A stretch of 36,566 nucleotides of DNA from Spirochaetales bacterium (GTDB taxonomy: Bacteria > Spirochaetota > Spirochaetia > SZUA-6 > DRHE01), in the NCBI GenBank assembly GCA_030615505.1, contig JAUWZD010000041.1, positions 1-36,566 of the forward strand, in the 5' to 3' direction. A program made the position numbers and the translations under genes. Below are positions 17,549 through 26,053 of the stretch, piece after piece; position 1 is the stretch's first letter, and each line of letters begins with the position of its first letter. Below the pieces are notes generated by a model. The model ran no database searches. It saw only the letters and a list, made by a program, of their open reading frames with translations, and had not been told where the DNA came from.

Positions 17549-17571
17549 GATTAGACTAAAAAAGCCTAATC
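17549..17571 (-). promoter_or_regulatory. Hairpin before bmpA
   Basis: GATTAG and CTAATC arms extended to nine pairs with one mismatch around an A-rich loop, in the 80-base gap between the dehydrogenase and bmpA genes. It could be an mRNA processing or attenuation element, allowing bmpA to be expressed at a different level from the upstream cistrons. Confidence 0.4.
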
Positions 17572-17596
17572 CTAATATCCATATTTCTCCCCGCAA

Positions 17597-18559
17597 TTAT
17601 TTTCTCCCGGCGCCCATCTTTATCAACACTTTTAGCACACCACTTTCTTTAGCCCTCCTGAAAGCCTCGATCCCATCATCTATTGAAAAGATGCTGTCAA
17701 TCATGTCTTGCAATGGAAAACTGTTTCTTTCTATTAAATTCAATGCCGGTTTAAAGGGACCGCAGCGCGAACCGATAATTTTTATTTCATTTATAACTAT
17801 CCTGCTTAAATCGAGCTTGTACTTACCGGTGGTAGTTGTTTTAAGAATAATCGTGCCTTTAGGTTTAACTAATGACAGGGCAGCATCTAAACCGCTGTTG
17901 CTGCCCGTGCACTCAACAATAACATCCACCGGTTTCTCATACTCTCCCAAAAGATAAGTCTCAATTCCCATGGAACCTGCAATTTTCAGTTTCTCATTAT
18001 GTTTGCCGATTACCTTTACATCAATACTCATTGCCTGCAAAACAAAGGCAGCCAGGAGTCCCAGTTTCCCATCACCTAAAACCACAACTTCATCCTCTGG
18101 TTTTAAATGTACCTGCTGGGCTATTTGAACTCCTGCGGCCAAAGGCTCTACAAATACAGCCTTTTCATCTGATATTGACTCAGGAATGAGATAAATATTT
18201 TCCCTGGGTAAGCTCAGATATTCAGCAAAAGCCCCGTCTTTTCCATTTATCCCTATAGTCTTCATGTGAGCACAGTGATTATCGATCCCTTCCCTGCAGA
18301 AAGTACATTCTCCACAGGGTATATTAATCGAACCCACCACCCTTTTTCCTGTAAATGATCCTTCAGGATCTTCAGGTACAACTCCGACAAACTCATGACC
18401 TAAAACACCTTGAAAATCCAGATACCCGGCCGTTATCTCAAGATCAGTATTACAGATTCCGGCTAAAAGCACATTTATAAGCAACTCGCCCTTCTGCGGC
18501 AAGGGTTGGGAACGTTCAACAAGTCTTAAGGTGTTATTTTTAAAAACTAAGGCTTTAAT
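17597..18559 (-). CDS. Zinc-dependent medium-chain alcohol dehydrogenase
   Basis: A full-length reading of 320 residues results if translation begins at the ATT codon at 18559: the frame then opens with KALVFKNNTLRLVE, the usual first beta strand of the family (MKALVF), and a GAGAAGGGGG ribosome site lies 9 bases upstream, overlapping the mtnA stop. The first conventional start, TTG at 18502, would remove this strand. Catalytic Zn ligands: Cys36 (AGICNTD), GHE; structural Zn site CGECTFCREGIDNHC; EPLA loop; Rossmann GDGKLG. It oxidises or reduces an alcohol/aldehyde with NAD(P). In this operon it could reduce the aldehyde made after MtnA and the aldolase, as in 5-deoxyribose or methylthioribose disposal; that is inference. 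Operon neighbours: mtnA upstream (overlap) and bmpA downstream. Confidence 0.8.
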   Translation of the reverse strand: MKALVFKNNTLRLVERSQPLPQKGELLINVLLAGICNTDLEITAGYLDFQGVLGHEFVGVVPEDPEGSFTGKRVVGSINIPCGECTFCREGIDNHCAHMKTIGINGKDGAFAEYLSLPRENIYLIPESISDEKAVFVEPLAAGVQIAQQVHLKPEDEVVVLGDGKLGLLAAFVLQAMSIDVKVIGKHNEKLKIAGSMGIETYLLGEYEKPVDVIVECTGSNSGLDAALSLVKPKGTIILKTTTTGKYKLDLSRIVINEIKIIGSRCGPFKPALNLIERNSFPLQDMIDSIFSIDDGIEAFRRAKESGVLKVLIKMGAGRK

Positions 18560-19613
18560 TTTTCATTACCCCCTTCTCATTTTTTAAAGAATTTATTCCC
18601 GCTGCTAAGGGTGGGTGGATAATTCCTTTCTCTGTAATAATCCCGGTTATATTTTCTGCAGGGGTCACATCAAAGGCAGGATTATATACATTAATGCCCT
18701 CGGGAGCAATCCTGACCCCCTGGATTTTGGTTATCTCTTCTGGGGAGCGCTCTTCAATCGCTATCTCCTCACCGCTTGATATGTTAAAATCAATTGTTGA
18801 TGTCGGAGCAACGATATAGAAGGGAATTCTATACTTCGAAGCTATTTCAGACAGCATATAGGTTCCTATCTTATTGGCTGTATCTCCATTAGCTGCGATC
18901 CTGTCCGCCCCCACTAAAACTAAATCAATCTTACCATCTCGAAGCAAGGTTGCAGCAGCGCTGTCAGCGATCAAGGTAGCGGGAATTCCTTCTTCCACCA
19001 GCTCAAAAGCAGTAAGACGGGCTCCCTGCAAGCGCGGTCTTGTTTCATCCGCATAGACGGTAATCTTTTTGCCGCTGTAATGGGCCTTCCTGATAACACC
19101 CAGTGCAGTCCCGTAATCTACCGTTGCTAATGCACCGGCATTACAGTGGGTAAGAATAGCAGCCTTTTCAGGAACAATCTCATTCCCGTATCTTGCCATG
19201 GCCATATTGGTTTCTATATCCTGCTCTGCAATTTTATCGGCTTCATTTAATAGAGCTGTCAGGATCGTATCAATCGTTTCATTCTGGTTATTATCAAGAA
19301 CCCTCTCCATTTTTTTTATTGCCCAGCTTAAGTTAACCGCAGTCGGCCTGGCTTTAGCCAATTCAGTGTCTGCCTCAAGTACTTTCGCTAGAAATGTTTC
19401 CCTGGGCAGGTCCCTGTACTCAAAAGCCGCCAGGTATACCCCATAAGCAGCGGCGGCGCCTATGGCCGGAGCGCCCCTGATAACCATAGACGCTATGGCA
19501 GACTCTACTTCCTTATAATTTCTGGCCTCGTAATACCTAAGCTCAAGGGGTAATTTCCTTTGGTCGATCAGCTTCAATACTCCGTGATTAAATTTGATAG
19601 TACGATACTGCAT
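18555..19613 (-). CDS. mtnA: Methylthioribose-1-phosphate isomerase family (aldose-1-phosphate isomerase)
   Basis: 352 residues, the usual length of MtnA. Catalytic Cys157 (THCNAGALAT) and Asp237 (GADRIAANGD) are present, as are the substrate motifs RGAPAIG near residue 46, YADETRPRLQGARLTAFEL and the C-terminal YNPAFDVTPAENITGIITE. MtnA converts 5-methylthioribose-1-phosphate to the ribulose-1-phosphate form; homologues also act on 5-deoxyribose-1-phosphate in the deoxyribose-disposal or DHAP-shunt pathway. No other methionine-salvage gene (mtnB, C, D, W) is nearby. Instead it lies between a GntR regulator (11 bases upstream) and an alcohol dehydrogenase, upstream of a nucleoside importer, so a role in nucleoside-derived sugar phosphates is likely. 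ATG start with AGGAAG at 8 bases. Confidence 0.92.
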   Translation of the reverse strand: MQYRTIKFNHGVLKLIDQRKLPLELRYYEARNYKEVESAIASMVIRGAPAIGAAAAYGVYLAAFEYRDLPRETFLAKVLEADTELAKARPTAVNLSWAIKKMERVLDNNQNETIDTILTALLNEADKIAEQDIETNMAMARYGNEIVPEKAAILTHCNAGALATVDYGTALGVIRKAHYSGKKITVYADETRPRLQGARLTAFELVEEGIPATLIADSAAATLLRDGKIDLVLVGADRIAANGDTANKIGTYMLSEIASKYRIPFYIVAPTSTIDFNISSGEEIAIEERSPEEITKIQGVRIAPEGINVYNPAFDVTPAENITGIITEKGIIHPPLAAGINSLKNEKGVMKN

Positions 19614-19624
19614 GAATAATCTTC

Positions 19625-20368
19625 CTATCTTTTTCTGATCCTTTTTCTGTTTATGATGAAGTTAAAGACATCAGGGTTAAAGTAGTCTAAAGAATAGACA
19701 ACAGGTTTTCCTGAAATATCATAATGAACCTGGTTTAACAGTAAAAAGATTCTATTCTGACTGATACCCAGCAACTCAGCCATATCCCTTTCAAGTAAAA
19801 TGGGAATGATCTCGGTACGCGCGTGATCAATAGCGATTGATAGATCTACCTCCAGGTAATTCAGCATAGACTCCCGGGGCAGCTTCTCCGGTATCTCTTT
19901 TGGGAAATATCTAACAGATAAGCTGTCGACCCCGTATTCAGCCAGCTCGCCATCGGCATAGCGTTTTCTGTGATAAGTAATTATTCTTTCTCCCGGGCCT
20001 AACTGCAGTTTCTCCTTTATCTCCTTATCAGGTAAAGATATTTGGGTTGGTAAGTAAATAGTATGTGGAGTAAAACCTGCGCTCTCCATAATCTCGGTGG
20101 GAGAGTTAAGAATCTCCAGGCCGTTTTTCATTCTAATGGGTACTCTCTGCAGAAAGGTCCCTTTACCCTGAATTTTATATACGATTCCTTGCTGTTCTAA
20201 TCGGGTAAGCGCCTCTCTAACCGTTATTCTGCTTACACCCAGCATTTTCACCAGGCAGGATTCGGAAGGTAACTGCTCATAGGGTTTTATTTTGTTCTTT
20301 TCTATGTATTTAAGGATATTTTTACGGGCAATGTGACTTAATGGCTCAATATTTTTTTTAACGCGCAC
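19625..20368 (-). CDS. GntR-family regulator, HutC/UTRA subfamily
   Basis: 247 residues. N-terminal winged helix at about 10-75 (LPSESCLVKMLGVSRITVREAL, then QGIVYKIQGKGTFL) and a UTRA ligand domain at about 95-240 ending in VVYSLDYFNPDVFNFIINR. UTRA domains usually bind sugar phosphates or related small metabolites. It heads the operon mtnA-adh-bmpA-nupOPQ and probably represses it, sensing a sugar phosphate. GTG start, 7 bases after GGAGG. A sigma-A promoter and a palindromic site lie directly upstream. Confidence 0.9.
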   Translation of the reverse strand: MRVKKNIEPLSHIARKNILKYIEKNKIKPYEQLPSESCLVKMLGVSRITVREALTRLEQQGIVYKIQGKGTFLQRVPIRMKNGLEILNSPTEIMESAGFTPHTIYLPTQISLPDKEIKEKLQLGPGERIITYHRKRYADGELAEYGVDSLSVRYFPKEIPEKLPRESMLNYLEVDLSIAIDHARTEIIPILLERDMAELLGISQNRIFLLLNQVHYDISGKPVVYSLDYFNPDVFNFIINRKRIRKR

Positions 20369-20388
20369 CCTTGTTCCTCCATGTGAGC

Positions 20389-20399
20389 TTGTATGACAA
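20389..20399. promoter_or_regulatory. Putative GntR operator
   Basis: TTGT-ATG-ACAA is a short palindrome of the kind recognised by HutC-type regulators, placed just downstream of the -10 element; a second ATATGAC half-like copy adjoins it at 20401-20407. Position fits autorepression. Confidence 0.45.
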
Positions 20400-20419
20400 C
20401 ATATGACTGTTAACTAAAA

Positions 20420-20449
20420 ATAATACATATACTCAATATTTACTGTCAA
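20420..20449 (-). promoter_or_regulatory. Sigma-A promoter of the GntR-mtnA-adh-bmpA-nup operon
   Basis: Minus-strand TTGACA (20449-20444), 18-base spacer, TATTAT (20425-20420). The start point would fall about 45 bases before the GntR GTG codon, immediately before the palindrome. Confidence 0.65.
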
Positions 20450-20496
20450 GGCAGTAAGATTTTATTTCTGGCTCTGTTAGCATGGGTTTTACACCT

Positions 20497-22206
20497 TCAA
20501 TCAACGTACAAAGAAAGTTTTTTGAAATTATCAACATCGATCAAGCCCTGATCCGTTATTTTTAGAGAGGGAATAACACATAAAGCCAGGAAGGATAAAG
20601 CCATAAAAGGATTCCCCAATCTTGTCTTGAGTGATTTAAAGATGCTTTGGTATTTCTTAAGTTTTTCCAATACAAACATAACATCCTTGTCGCTCATCAA
20701 TCCTGCTATGGGTAAGGGCAAATCTTCGATAATTTTATTACCTTCCGTTATAACAAGGCCCCCACCCACTTTGTTCAGATGCTTTGCAGCTTTAAAAATA
20801 GATATATCATCAACCCCGACAATGATCATATTATGTGAATCATGACTTATGGTTGAACCAATAGCACCTTTCCTCAGGCCCAACCCATTAATAAAGCCTT
20901 TACCAATATTCCCTGAACCATAATGCCTTTCAATTACAAAGATCTTTAAATAATCTTTCTCCGTATCTGATTCCAGGTACCCGTTTCTAACCGGTACGTA
21001 GTCAATCAGCTTCTGAGTTATCAGGGAATTCTCTAAAGCCTTGATTATCCTTACCTTTTTATTTCTATCGGGAATCTTGAAGTCATCTTCAGAAAGCCGT
21101 TTTATGTTCACCGTGTCCTTTAGTTGATAAACAAGAGGCTTTTTTTCAACCAGGAGTTTTCCCTCTCTGGCAACAAGTTCCCCCTTTTTAAAAACGATTT
21201 CCGCTCTAATATCCTGTAGGTCATTAAAAACCACTAAATCGGCGTAAAATCCCGGTGCTATGGCACCGTACCGCTTGAGATCGAAATATACTGCCGGGTT
21301 TAATGTAGCCATTTGAATTGCAATTAAGGGATCGACTCCCCTTTTAATGAGTTTTCTTAAAATAAAATCAATATGACCTTCATAATAAAGATCATCCGGA
21401 TCTTTATCGTCTGTGCATAAGAGCAGCCTGTGCCTTGTTTTTTCAGAAATAATGGGAAATAAGCTTTCCAAATCCCTTGCAGTACTTCCTTCCCTAATCA
21501 TTATGTACATGCCTTTGGAGAGCTTTTCTTTCGCCTCTTTAAAAGAAGTACACTCATGATCGGATCCTATTCCTGCTGAAATATATGCAGACAGCTCTTT
21601 CCCCTGGAGCTGCGGTGCGTGGCCGTCTATTGTCATATCGGAAAATAAGGCAATCTTATCCATTAGCTGTGGTACTTTGTTTATAACGCTGTGGAAATCC
21701 ATTACTTCGGCCAGGCCTTTGACCGTATCTTCTTTTTTAAACTGATACATGTCCGAAGCGTAAATTGACGCACCGGATGTATCGAGATTAGTCGCAGGAA
21801 CACAGCTTGACATCATGAAAAAGACATTGATCGGTATATCTTTTGAGCTTGAAATCATGAATTTAATACCTTCATATCCTAATACATTTGCAATCTCATG
21901 GGGATCGGCAATAACCGAAGTTGTTCCTTTGGGAGCTACGATATAAGCGTATTCAGGCGGAGGAAGCAGAGATGATTCTATATGTACGTGAGAATCGATA
22001 AATCCCGGTGAAACATAAGCGCCTTTTAAATCGAGTTTTTCTTTGGCAGATAGATCATCATTAATCCCTACAATAAAGCTACTATAAATGGCAATATCTC
22101 CCTCCAGAATGGAGGAGCTAAACACATCTATGATTCTGCAGTTCGTTAAAAGCAAATCTGAAACTCTTTTTCCTAAAGCAGCTTCAATAACAATTGGATT
22201 GAACAT
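20497..22206 (-). CDS. ade: Adenine deaminase
   Basis: 569 residues, the length of bacterial adenine deaminase (adenine to hypoxanthine plus ammonia). The amidohydrolase metal site H73-x-H75-IES is intact (SPGFIDSHVHIESS), followed by GTTSVIADPHEIANV, the GHAPQLQGKELSAYISAGIGSDHE region and CTDDKDPDDL with the catalytic Asp. The C-terminal ade domain has HDSHNMIIVGV and GGGLVI. The start chosen is the ATG at 22206 with AAAGGATG just upstream; a TTG at 22230 is in frame but lacks a site. It is read from a promoter within the 52-bp repeat and precedes the GntR operon by 128 bases. Role: salvage of adenine released from imported nucleosides or from 5'-deoxyadenosine/methylthioadenosine. Confidence 0.95.
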   Translation of the reverse strand: MFNPIVIEAALGKRVSDLLLTNCRIIDVFSSSILEGDIAIYSSFIVGINDDLSAKEKLDLKGAYVSPGFIDSHVHIESSLLPPPEYAYIVAPKGTTSVIADPHEIANVLGYEGIKFMISSSKDIPINVFFMMSSCVPATNLDTSGASIYASDMYQFKKEDTVKGLAEVMDFHSVINKVPQLMDKIALFSDMTIDGHAPQLQGKELSAYISAGIGSDHECTSFKEAKEKLSKGMYIMIREGSTARDLESLFPIISEKTRHRLLLCTDDKDPDDLYYEGHIDFILRKLIKRGVDPLIAIQMATLNPAVYFDLKRYGAIAPGFYADLVVFNDLQDIRAEIVFKKGELVAREGKLLVEKKPLVYQLKDTVNIKRLSEDDFKIPDRNKKVRIIKALENSLITQKLIDYVPVRNGYLESDTEKDYLKIFVIERHYGSGNIGKGFINGLGLRKGAIGSTISHDSHNMIIVGVDDISIFKAAKHLNKVGGGLVITEGNKIIEDLPLPIAGLMSDKDVMFVLEKLKKYQSIFKSLKTRLGNPFMALSFLALCVIPSLKITDQGLIDVDNFKKLSLYVD

Positions 22207-22256
22207 TATACCATCCTTTGTCCCGGTCAAACATTTTTCTACGCAGGAAATCCAAC

Positions 22257-22288
22257 ATTACCATTCCCTGGGTTAAAATGATGGTAAT
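22257..22288. promoter_or_regulatory. Inverted repeat at the start of the ade transcript
   Basis: Perfect 8-bp arms ATTACCAT / ATGGTAAT with a 16-base spacer. It lies directly after the -10 of the ade promoter, so it is either an operator at +1 or a 5'-leader hairpin. Confidence 0.45.
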
Positions 22289-22335
22289 AACTATAATCCT
22301 GGAAAGCTGGGAGGTCAACTTCTAGTGGTATTTTT
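22284..22335 (-). repeat. 52-bp direct repeat, copy 1, with promoter for ade
   Basis: Matches 24686-24737 at 47 of 52 positions by my count. On the minus strand it contains TTGACC (22318-22313), 17 bases, TATAGT (22295-22290). These hexamers and their spacing are the same in both copies. This copy drives ade. Confidence 0.7.
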
Positions 22336-22384
22336 AATTGGAACCTGAGTTAGACGATGGCCGAGGAGATCGAAATAGCTTCTA

Positions 22385-23503
22385 TCAGAATGAGAGCGTC
22401 AGCTGATCCTTGCTCAAAGTGGTGTTAGGGAACGGCGGCGATGATGATACGTCCCGAATAGAGTAGTCTTCTTCGTACGTAGCACGGTAGGTCCCGTTCT
22501 CCCGGAGGACCTCGCGTACGTAGTTGAGTGCAAGGGTGACTTCCTGGGAAGTGACTACCGGGAAACTGTAGTTGCTATTGAGGTGCTTTGTCTTCCCCTT
22601 TCTTTCCTCGTATTCTTGGATGAACTTAAGGTGATCGTTCAAACGCCTTGAGACGTAGTAATTCGCGAACGGTACGGCGCTATCCATTCCCGAGCATATT
22701 AGGCCATCGAAATTATCGTCGATCTCTACGCCTATGCTGTTGCGGCATGAAGCGATTGCGGCAAAGGACGTCGTTCCAGTACCCAGGAAAGGATCAAGCA
22801 CAGTGTCGTGATGCACGGAGTACATGTTTACGAGACGATAGGCGAGTTCGAATGGGAATGCTGCGCTTCTATCCCTCAGGGCAGAGTGGCTTAGAGGTTG
22901 GCGAATGCCTTTGAAGTCCCAGATATCGGAAAACCAGATGTTACGTTCCTCCCAAAAGAACGAACTCGTTTGACGATTCTGCTTCTCTGCGGGGCTACTG
23001 AACACTCTCTTATTGCCTTTACGGAAGACGAGGATGTACTCATGTTCTAGAGTGACGTAAGCGCCGGCGGGAAGCATCCCGGATCCCATGAACTTATTTG
23101 GCGCGTTAGTTTGTTTTCTCCAGAGGATCACAGGAAGCGAGTCGAGGCCAAGGGAAAACAACGCATTTGTTATCCGTGTGTGATTGGAGTAGAGCTGGAA
23201 ACGATCACCCACTTTTCGAGTCGCATCGCCTATGTTGATGCAAGCCCATGCGCCCGTCTTCATCACGCGAGCTACTTCCGACCACACCTTGTCAAGCTCT
23301 TGGTGCATGAGTTCAAAGGCTGAGCGGCCATCGTGTTCGTCGATCGCTTTGCGTATATGAGGATTGAGATCAGCGAACGCTCGGTCCCACATCTCTATCA
23401 TGGGATACGGGGGAGAAGTGACGACCAGGTCTACAGAGTCACTGTCGATCATGTTTAGATCTCGTGAGTCTGTATGGTGAATCGTGTGGGTAGTGGATAA
23501 CAT
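22385..23503 (-). CDS. Orphan site-specific DNA methyltransferase, beta class
   Basis: 372 residues. The catalytic motif IV, T29-SPPY33, precedes the SAM motif I, DPFLGTGTT, at about residue 238, the permuted order of beta-class amino-methyltransferases (N4-cytosine or N6-adenine); SPPY favours N4-cytosine, although DPPY/NPPY/SPPY overlap is known. Motif X-like AFPFELAYRLVNMYS lies just before motif I. Target sequence cannot be read. No endonuclease gene follows; a 77-codon coding remnant of unknown identity lies just upstream. ATG start 9 bases after GGGGAG. It has a higher GC content than the flanking genes and sits inside a repeat-bounded island, both signs of transfer. Confidence 0.88.
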   Translation of the reverse strand: MLSTTHTIHHTDSRDLNMIDSDSVDLVVTSPPYPMIEMWDRAFADLNPHIRKAIDEHDGRSAFELMHQELDKVWSEVARVMKTGAWACINIGDATRKVGDRFQLYSNHTRITNALFSLGLDSLPVILWRKQTNAPNKFMGSGMLPAGAYVTLEHEYILVFRKGNKRVFSSPAEKQNRQTSSFFWEERNIWFSDIWDFKGIRQPLSHSALRDRSAAFPFELAYRLVNMYSVHHDTVLDPFLGTGTTSFAAIASCRNSIGVEIDDNFDGLICSGMDSAVPFANYYVSRRLNDHLKFIQEYEERKGKTKHLNSNYSFPVVTSQEVTLALNYVREVLRENGTYRATYEEDYSIRDVSSSPPFPNTTLSKDQLTLSF

Positions 23504-23904
23504 CTGCGGCGCTCCCCTTCCAATAGTTAAGTCGGCATTATACAGAATTCAGGGAGTTCTAGAAAGCTATTACTGCAAACGCTTGATCTCAGCGCGCAGT
23601 TCGTCTACGACTTCTACGTTTTGTATCCGTTTGTTAGTCCCGTCCTTCAAGTCTCTGTGATGTACCATATATAGTACACCATAACGGATCATATATTCAC
23701 ATGCATATTTAAGCTTATAAGCACGATCATCTGGATTAGGGAAAAAATATACGGAAACATGGTCATTGAAGAAAGCCTTCGGTGCCTGTTTCAGACAGAG
23801 TCAATCGATACAGTTTATCTAAATTGGACATATAACAATCATCGTATTACGTTTTTTAACATGGATCGCGGTTTAACCGAACGAATAGCGAAGTTTATCC
23901 GGTT
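23504..23904. other. Gap containing a 5'-truncated coding remnant
   Basis: Mostly occupied by the minus-strand fragment at 23570-23800. The rest is AT-rich and without recognised features. Confidence 0.4.
23570..23800 (-). pseudogene. C-terminal fragment of an unknown protein
   Basis: A 76-codon minus-strand frame with protein-like composition (FFNDHVSVYFFPNPDDRAY, ACEYMIRYGVLYMVHH, VVDELRAEIKRLQ) opens just after a TGA and has no ATG, GTG or TTG near its beginning. It looks like the end of a larger gene whose 5' part was lost. It lies immediately upstream of the methyltransferase on the same strand, so a restriction partner is conceivable, but no nuclease motif is visible. Confidence 0.4.
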
Positions 23905-24507
23905 CTAAACATTTAGTGAATCCCGCTCGATTATGACCACGTCACCTAGCAACTTAAGCCCTCTCAGTATAACTTTGCAATCCTTATCAACCGTCTTTGT
24001 CTCTCTTCTACGTTTTCTTTTGAAATCCCCTATTAAAGTAAAGACGTGTCTCACAAGATCGACGTTGGGTGGAATAATAACTCGCGTGTCGCCTATTAGA
24101 GAAATATTTGTTATATTATATATGTTCTTTTTACTTTCTATCGAAGATAGATCTATAGTCAGGTCGCCAAGCGCTGTAAGGATAGTTATTTTGTTCTCTA
24201 TGAAATCATCAGCAAATACTTCACGGTCTCCGATAAGCGTGATAAAAAGTCTACCTGTCTTGCTTACGACTTGATAGGTGTCGGATAATCGTACTTCTTG
24301 GTCCGTGAAATCTTCTAAGAGGCTCTGCAACTCTTCAACTGTTTGTGCCTCATGCGCAAGCTTAACTCTTCTTTCATATTCAGTCAATTCAAGCTCGTTG
24401 TTTGAATATGCTTCGGCAAGCCTTTGGATTACATGGTTCCGCAATTTGGGAACGCCATAATGCTTGTACCTTCGATTCTCTCCTTCACTGGGCGGACCGG
24501 ATTGCAT
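23905..24507 (-). CDS. DUF1707-like/LiaF C-terminal (toastrack) protein
   Basis: 200 residues. Residues about 20-68 form the DUF1707/SHOCT-like helical module (VIQRLAEAYSNNELELTEYERRV, then TVEELQSLLEDF). Residues 80-198 form a beta-rich toastrack domain as in LiaF and cell-wall-stress proteins (FITLIGDREV, TILTALGDLTIDLSS, NISLIGDTRVIIPPNVDL, KLLGDVVI). There are no transmembrane helices. Such proteins take part in envelope-stress signalling in Firmicutes and Actinobacteria. ATG start 7 bases after AGAGGT. Probably transcribed from the promoter in the second repeat copy, 180 bases upstream. Confidence 0.82.
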   Translation of the reverse strand: MQSGPPSEGENRRYKHYGVPKLRNHVIQRLAEAYSNNELELTEYERRVKLAHEAQTVEELQSLLEDFTDQEVRLSDTYQVVSKTGRLFITLIGDREVFADDFIENKITILTALGDLTIDLSSIESKKNIYNITNISLIGDTRVIIPPNVDLVRHVFTLIGDFKRKRRRETKTVDKDCKVILRGLKLLGDVVIIERDSLNV

Positions 24508-25249
24508 TGTATACCTCTTTAAATAACTGGTTTGAAAATGCTATGGAATTTAAATCCGGACAAATTTCACACAACCTTAATCATTATCGAATTTATATAC
24601 GATAAAACACTTCATGCAAATACTTAGGTGCATTAGGGTACGATAGTGCAACTTCGGTTGTATACTTAAATATTTCAAAATAACAGTAACAACTATAATC
24701 CTGGAAAGCTATGAGGTCAACTTCGAGTAGTATTTTTTCCAGGAAAGCTAATATTCCCTTACTTTCATAAAGCAAGGATATAAATTTGTCTAATTATACG
24801 AACCTGAAAGCTCAGAAGTATATAATTCAATATTTGACCCTGATGTTTTTCAGAAATGCTTTATTTTCAGTGAATTTGCGGTCGTTTTTTTAAACTTTCT
24901 CAGGCTTTCTTGCACTTTCTGCTCACTTGAATTTTTGCCTATCGTTGAACGCTCTAGATATTGCCGGAAGAACAAATCATGCTCTGTAAAAAACAACGGT
25001 TAAAACTAGTAATTTTTCTCCTCATAAAACCAATTATGCGCTTGAGTAAATTATGAACATTGAGAGGATGAACAAAAGGTATTGTAGAAATCCCGGATGC
25101 TGCCAACTAAGGGCTGAAGTGGAAATGAGCCCCGGTTAATCTGCCTTGGCTATACTGTACATCTTCATGCCCCAGTGTTGTGTCTGCCGGATTTTTTCCA
25201 CTGTCCAGACGTTATGTTATACCAATTTTTAAGCGGCGTTGGAGTAGGG
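24508..25249. other. AT-rich gap with a promoter repeat and a coding scrap
   Basis: Holds repeat copy 2 (24686-24737), plus shorter look-alikes (CCAGGAAAGCT at 24739-24749 and CCTGAAAGCT at about 24804). On the minus strand at 24852-25000 a 48-codon frame (FFTEHDLFFRQYLERSTIG, then a Lys-rich end) may be the tail of a lost gene. No other gene seen. Confidence 0.4.
24686..24737 (-). repeat. 52-bp direct repeat, copy 2, with promoter
   Basis: Near copy of 22284-22335. TTGACC (24720-24715), 17 bases, TATAGT (24697-24692), pointing toward the LiaF-like gene and the methyltransferase. The two copies bound a segment of about 2.35 kb. Confidence 0.7.
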
Positions 25250-26026
25250 TTATACGATAATAAGGTCAATACCCAGGTTGTCTATAATTTTTCTGTACTC
25301 CTCAGGGATTCCGGAATCTGTGATAATCGTATCAAAATCCTTTAGATCCGCAAAATAAGCGGATAGTATCCTCCCGAATTTGCTCGAATCCGCAAGGAGT
25401 ATTTTGCTCAAAGCAGAGTTCATGCTTGCTTTCTTGGATTCTATCTCGTACTGGGTTGAGCAGGTCACGCCAAGCCTGGACATTATCCCGCTGGCTGATA
25501 GAAAGGCTTTGGTTGCCCGGTAACGACGGATCAGTTCAACTCCCTCGGGACTTTCGAACATCAGGGTGTTTTTGTGAAAAATTCCCCCTGCAAAGGTAAG
25601 GCTGCAGCCTTTTTTTCGATGGATCTCTATCAATATGTTCAAAGCAAAGCAGAGAACCGTTAAAGGCATATCATACGGAATCGCTTTAGCAAGATAATCC
25701 GTTGTCGAACCCGAGTCGATGATGATTATATCGTTCTGCTCCAGAATAGAGGCTGCTTTTTGGCCGATTAGCATTTTTTCTTCTGCGTTTAAAGCTTCCT
25801 GCTGAGTAATCGCATATTGTCGTCTATCCGGCCGGCTGCCCGGGTTCAGTACTGCTGCACCGTGCATGAGCCTCACTATATTATCCTTAGCCAATATATT
25901 CAGGTCTCTTCGCACAGTCATTTCCGAGACGCTTAAGCGTTTAGCAAGTTCTTGGATGCTTGCAGCATTTTCGAGCAGCAGTGTATTAATAATTGTTGTG
26001 ATTCGCTCCCTTTTTCTGGCTGTCAT
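25250..26026 (-). CDS. DeoR-family transcriptional regulator
   Basis: 258 residues. N-terminal DeoR winged helix (ASIQELAKRLSVSEMTVRRDL, then RLMHGAAVL) and a C-terminal ribose-5-phosphate-isomerase-like sensor domain at about 75-240 (IGQKAASILEQNDIIIIDSGSTT, ILLADSSKFG, DTIITDSG). These regulators sense phosphorylated sugars such as deoxyribose-5-phosphate. It is transcribed divergently from the microcompartment operon with 229 bases between the start codons, so it is the obvious candidate for controlling that operon. ATG start; ribosome site weak (ACAGATT). Confidence 0.93.
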   Translation of the reverse strand: MTARKRERITTIINTLLLENAASIQELAKRLSVSEMTVRRDLNILAKDNIVRLMHGAAVLNPGSRPDRRQYAITQQEALNAEEKMLIGQKAASILEQNDIIIIDSGSTTDYLAKAIPYDMPLTVLCFALNILIEIHRKKGCSLTFAGGIFHKNTLMFESPEGVELIRRYRATKAFLSASGIMSRLGVTCSTQYEIESKKASMNSALSKILLADSSKFGRILSAYFADLKDFDTIITDSGIPEEYRKIIDNLGIDLIIV

Positions 26027-26053
26027 AATCTGTATGCCGTAATATACGAGTGC

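Noticed and set aside
22231-22384. Purine riboswitch upstream of ade
   Set aside because: The leader is too short and none of the conserved purine-aptamer junction segments were found; only a simple inverted repeat is present.
24593-24775. Minus-strand 60-codon frame
   Set aside because: Overlaps the 52-bp promoter repeat, has no ribosome site and no recognisable features.
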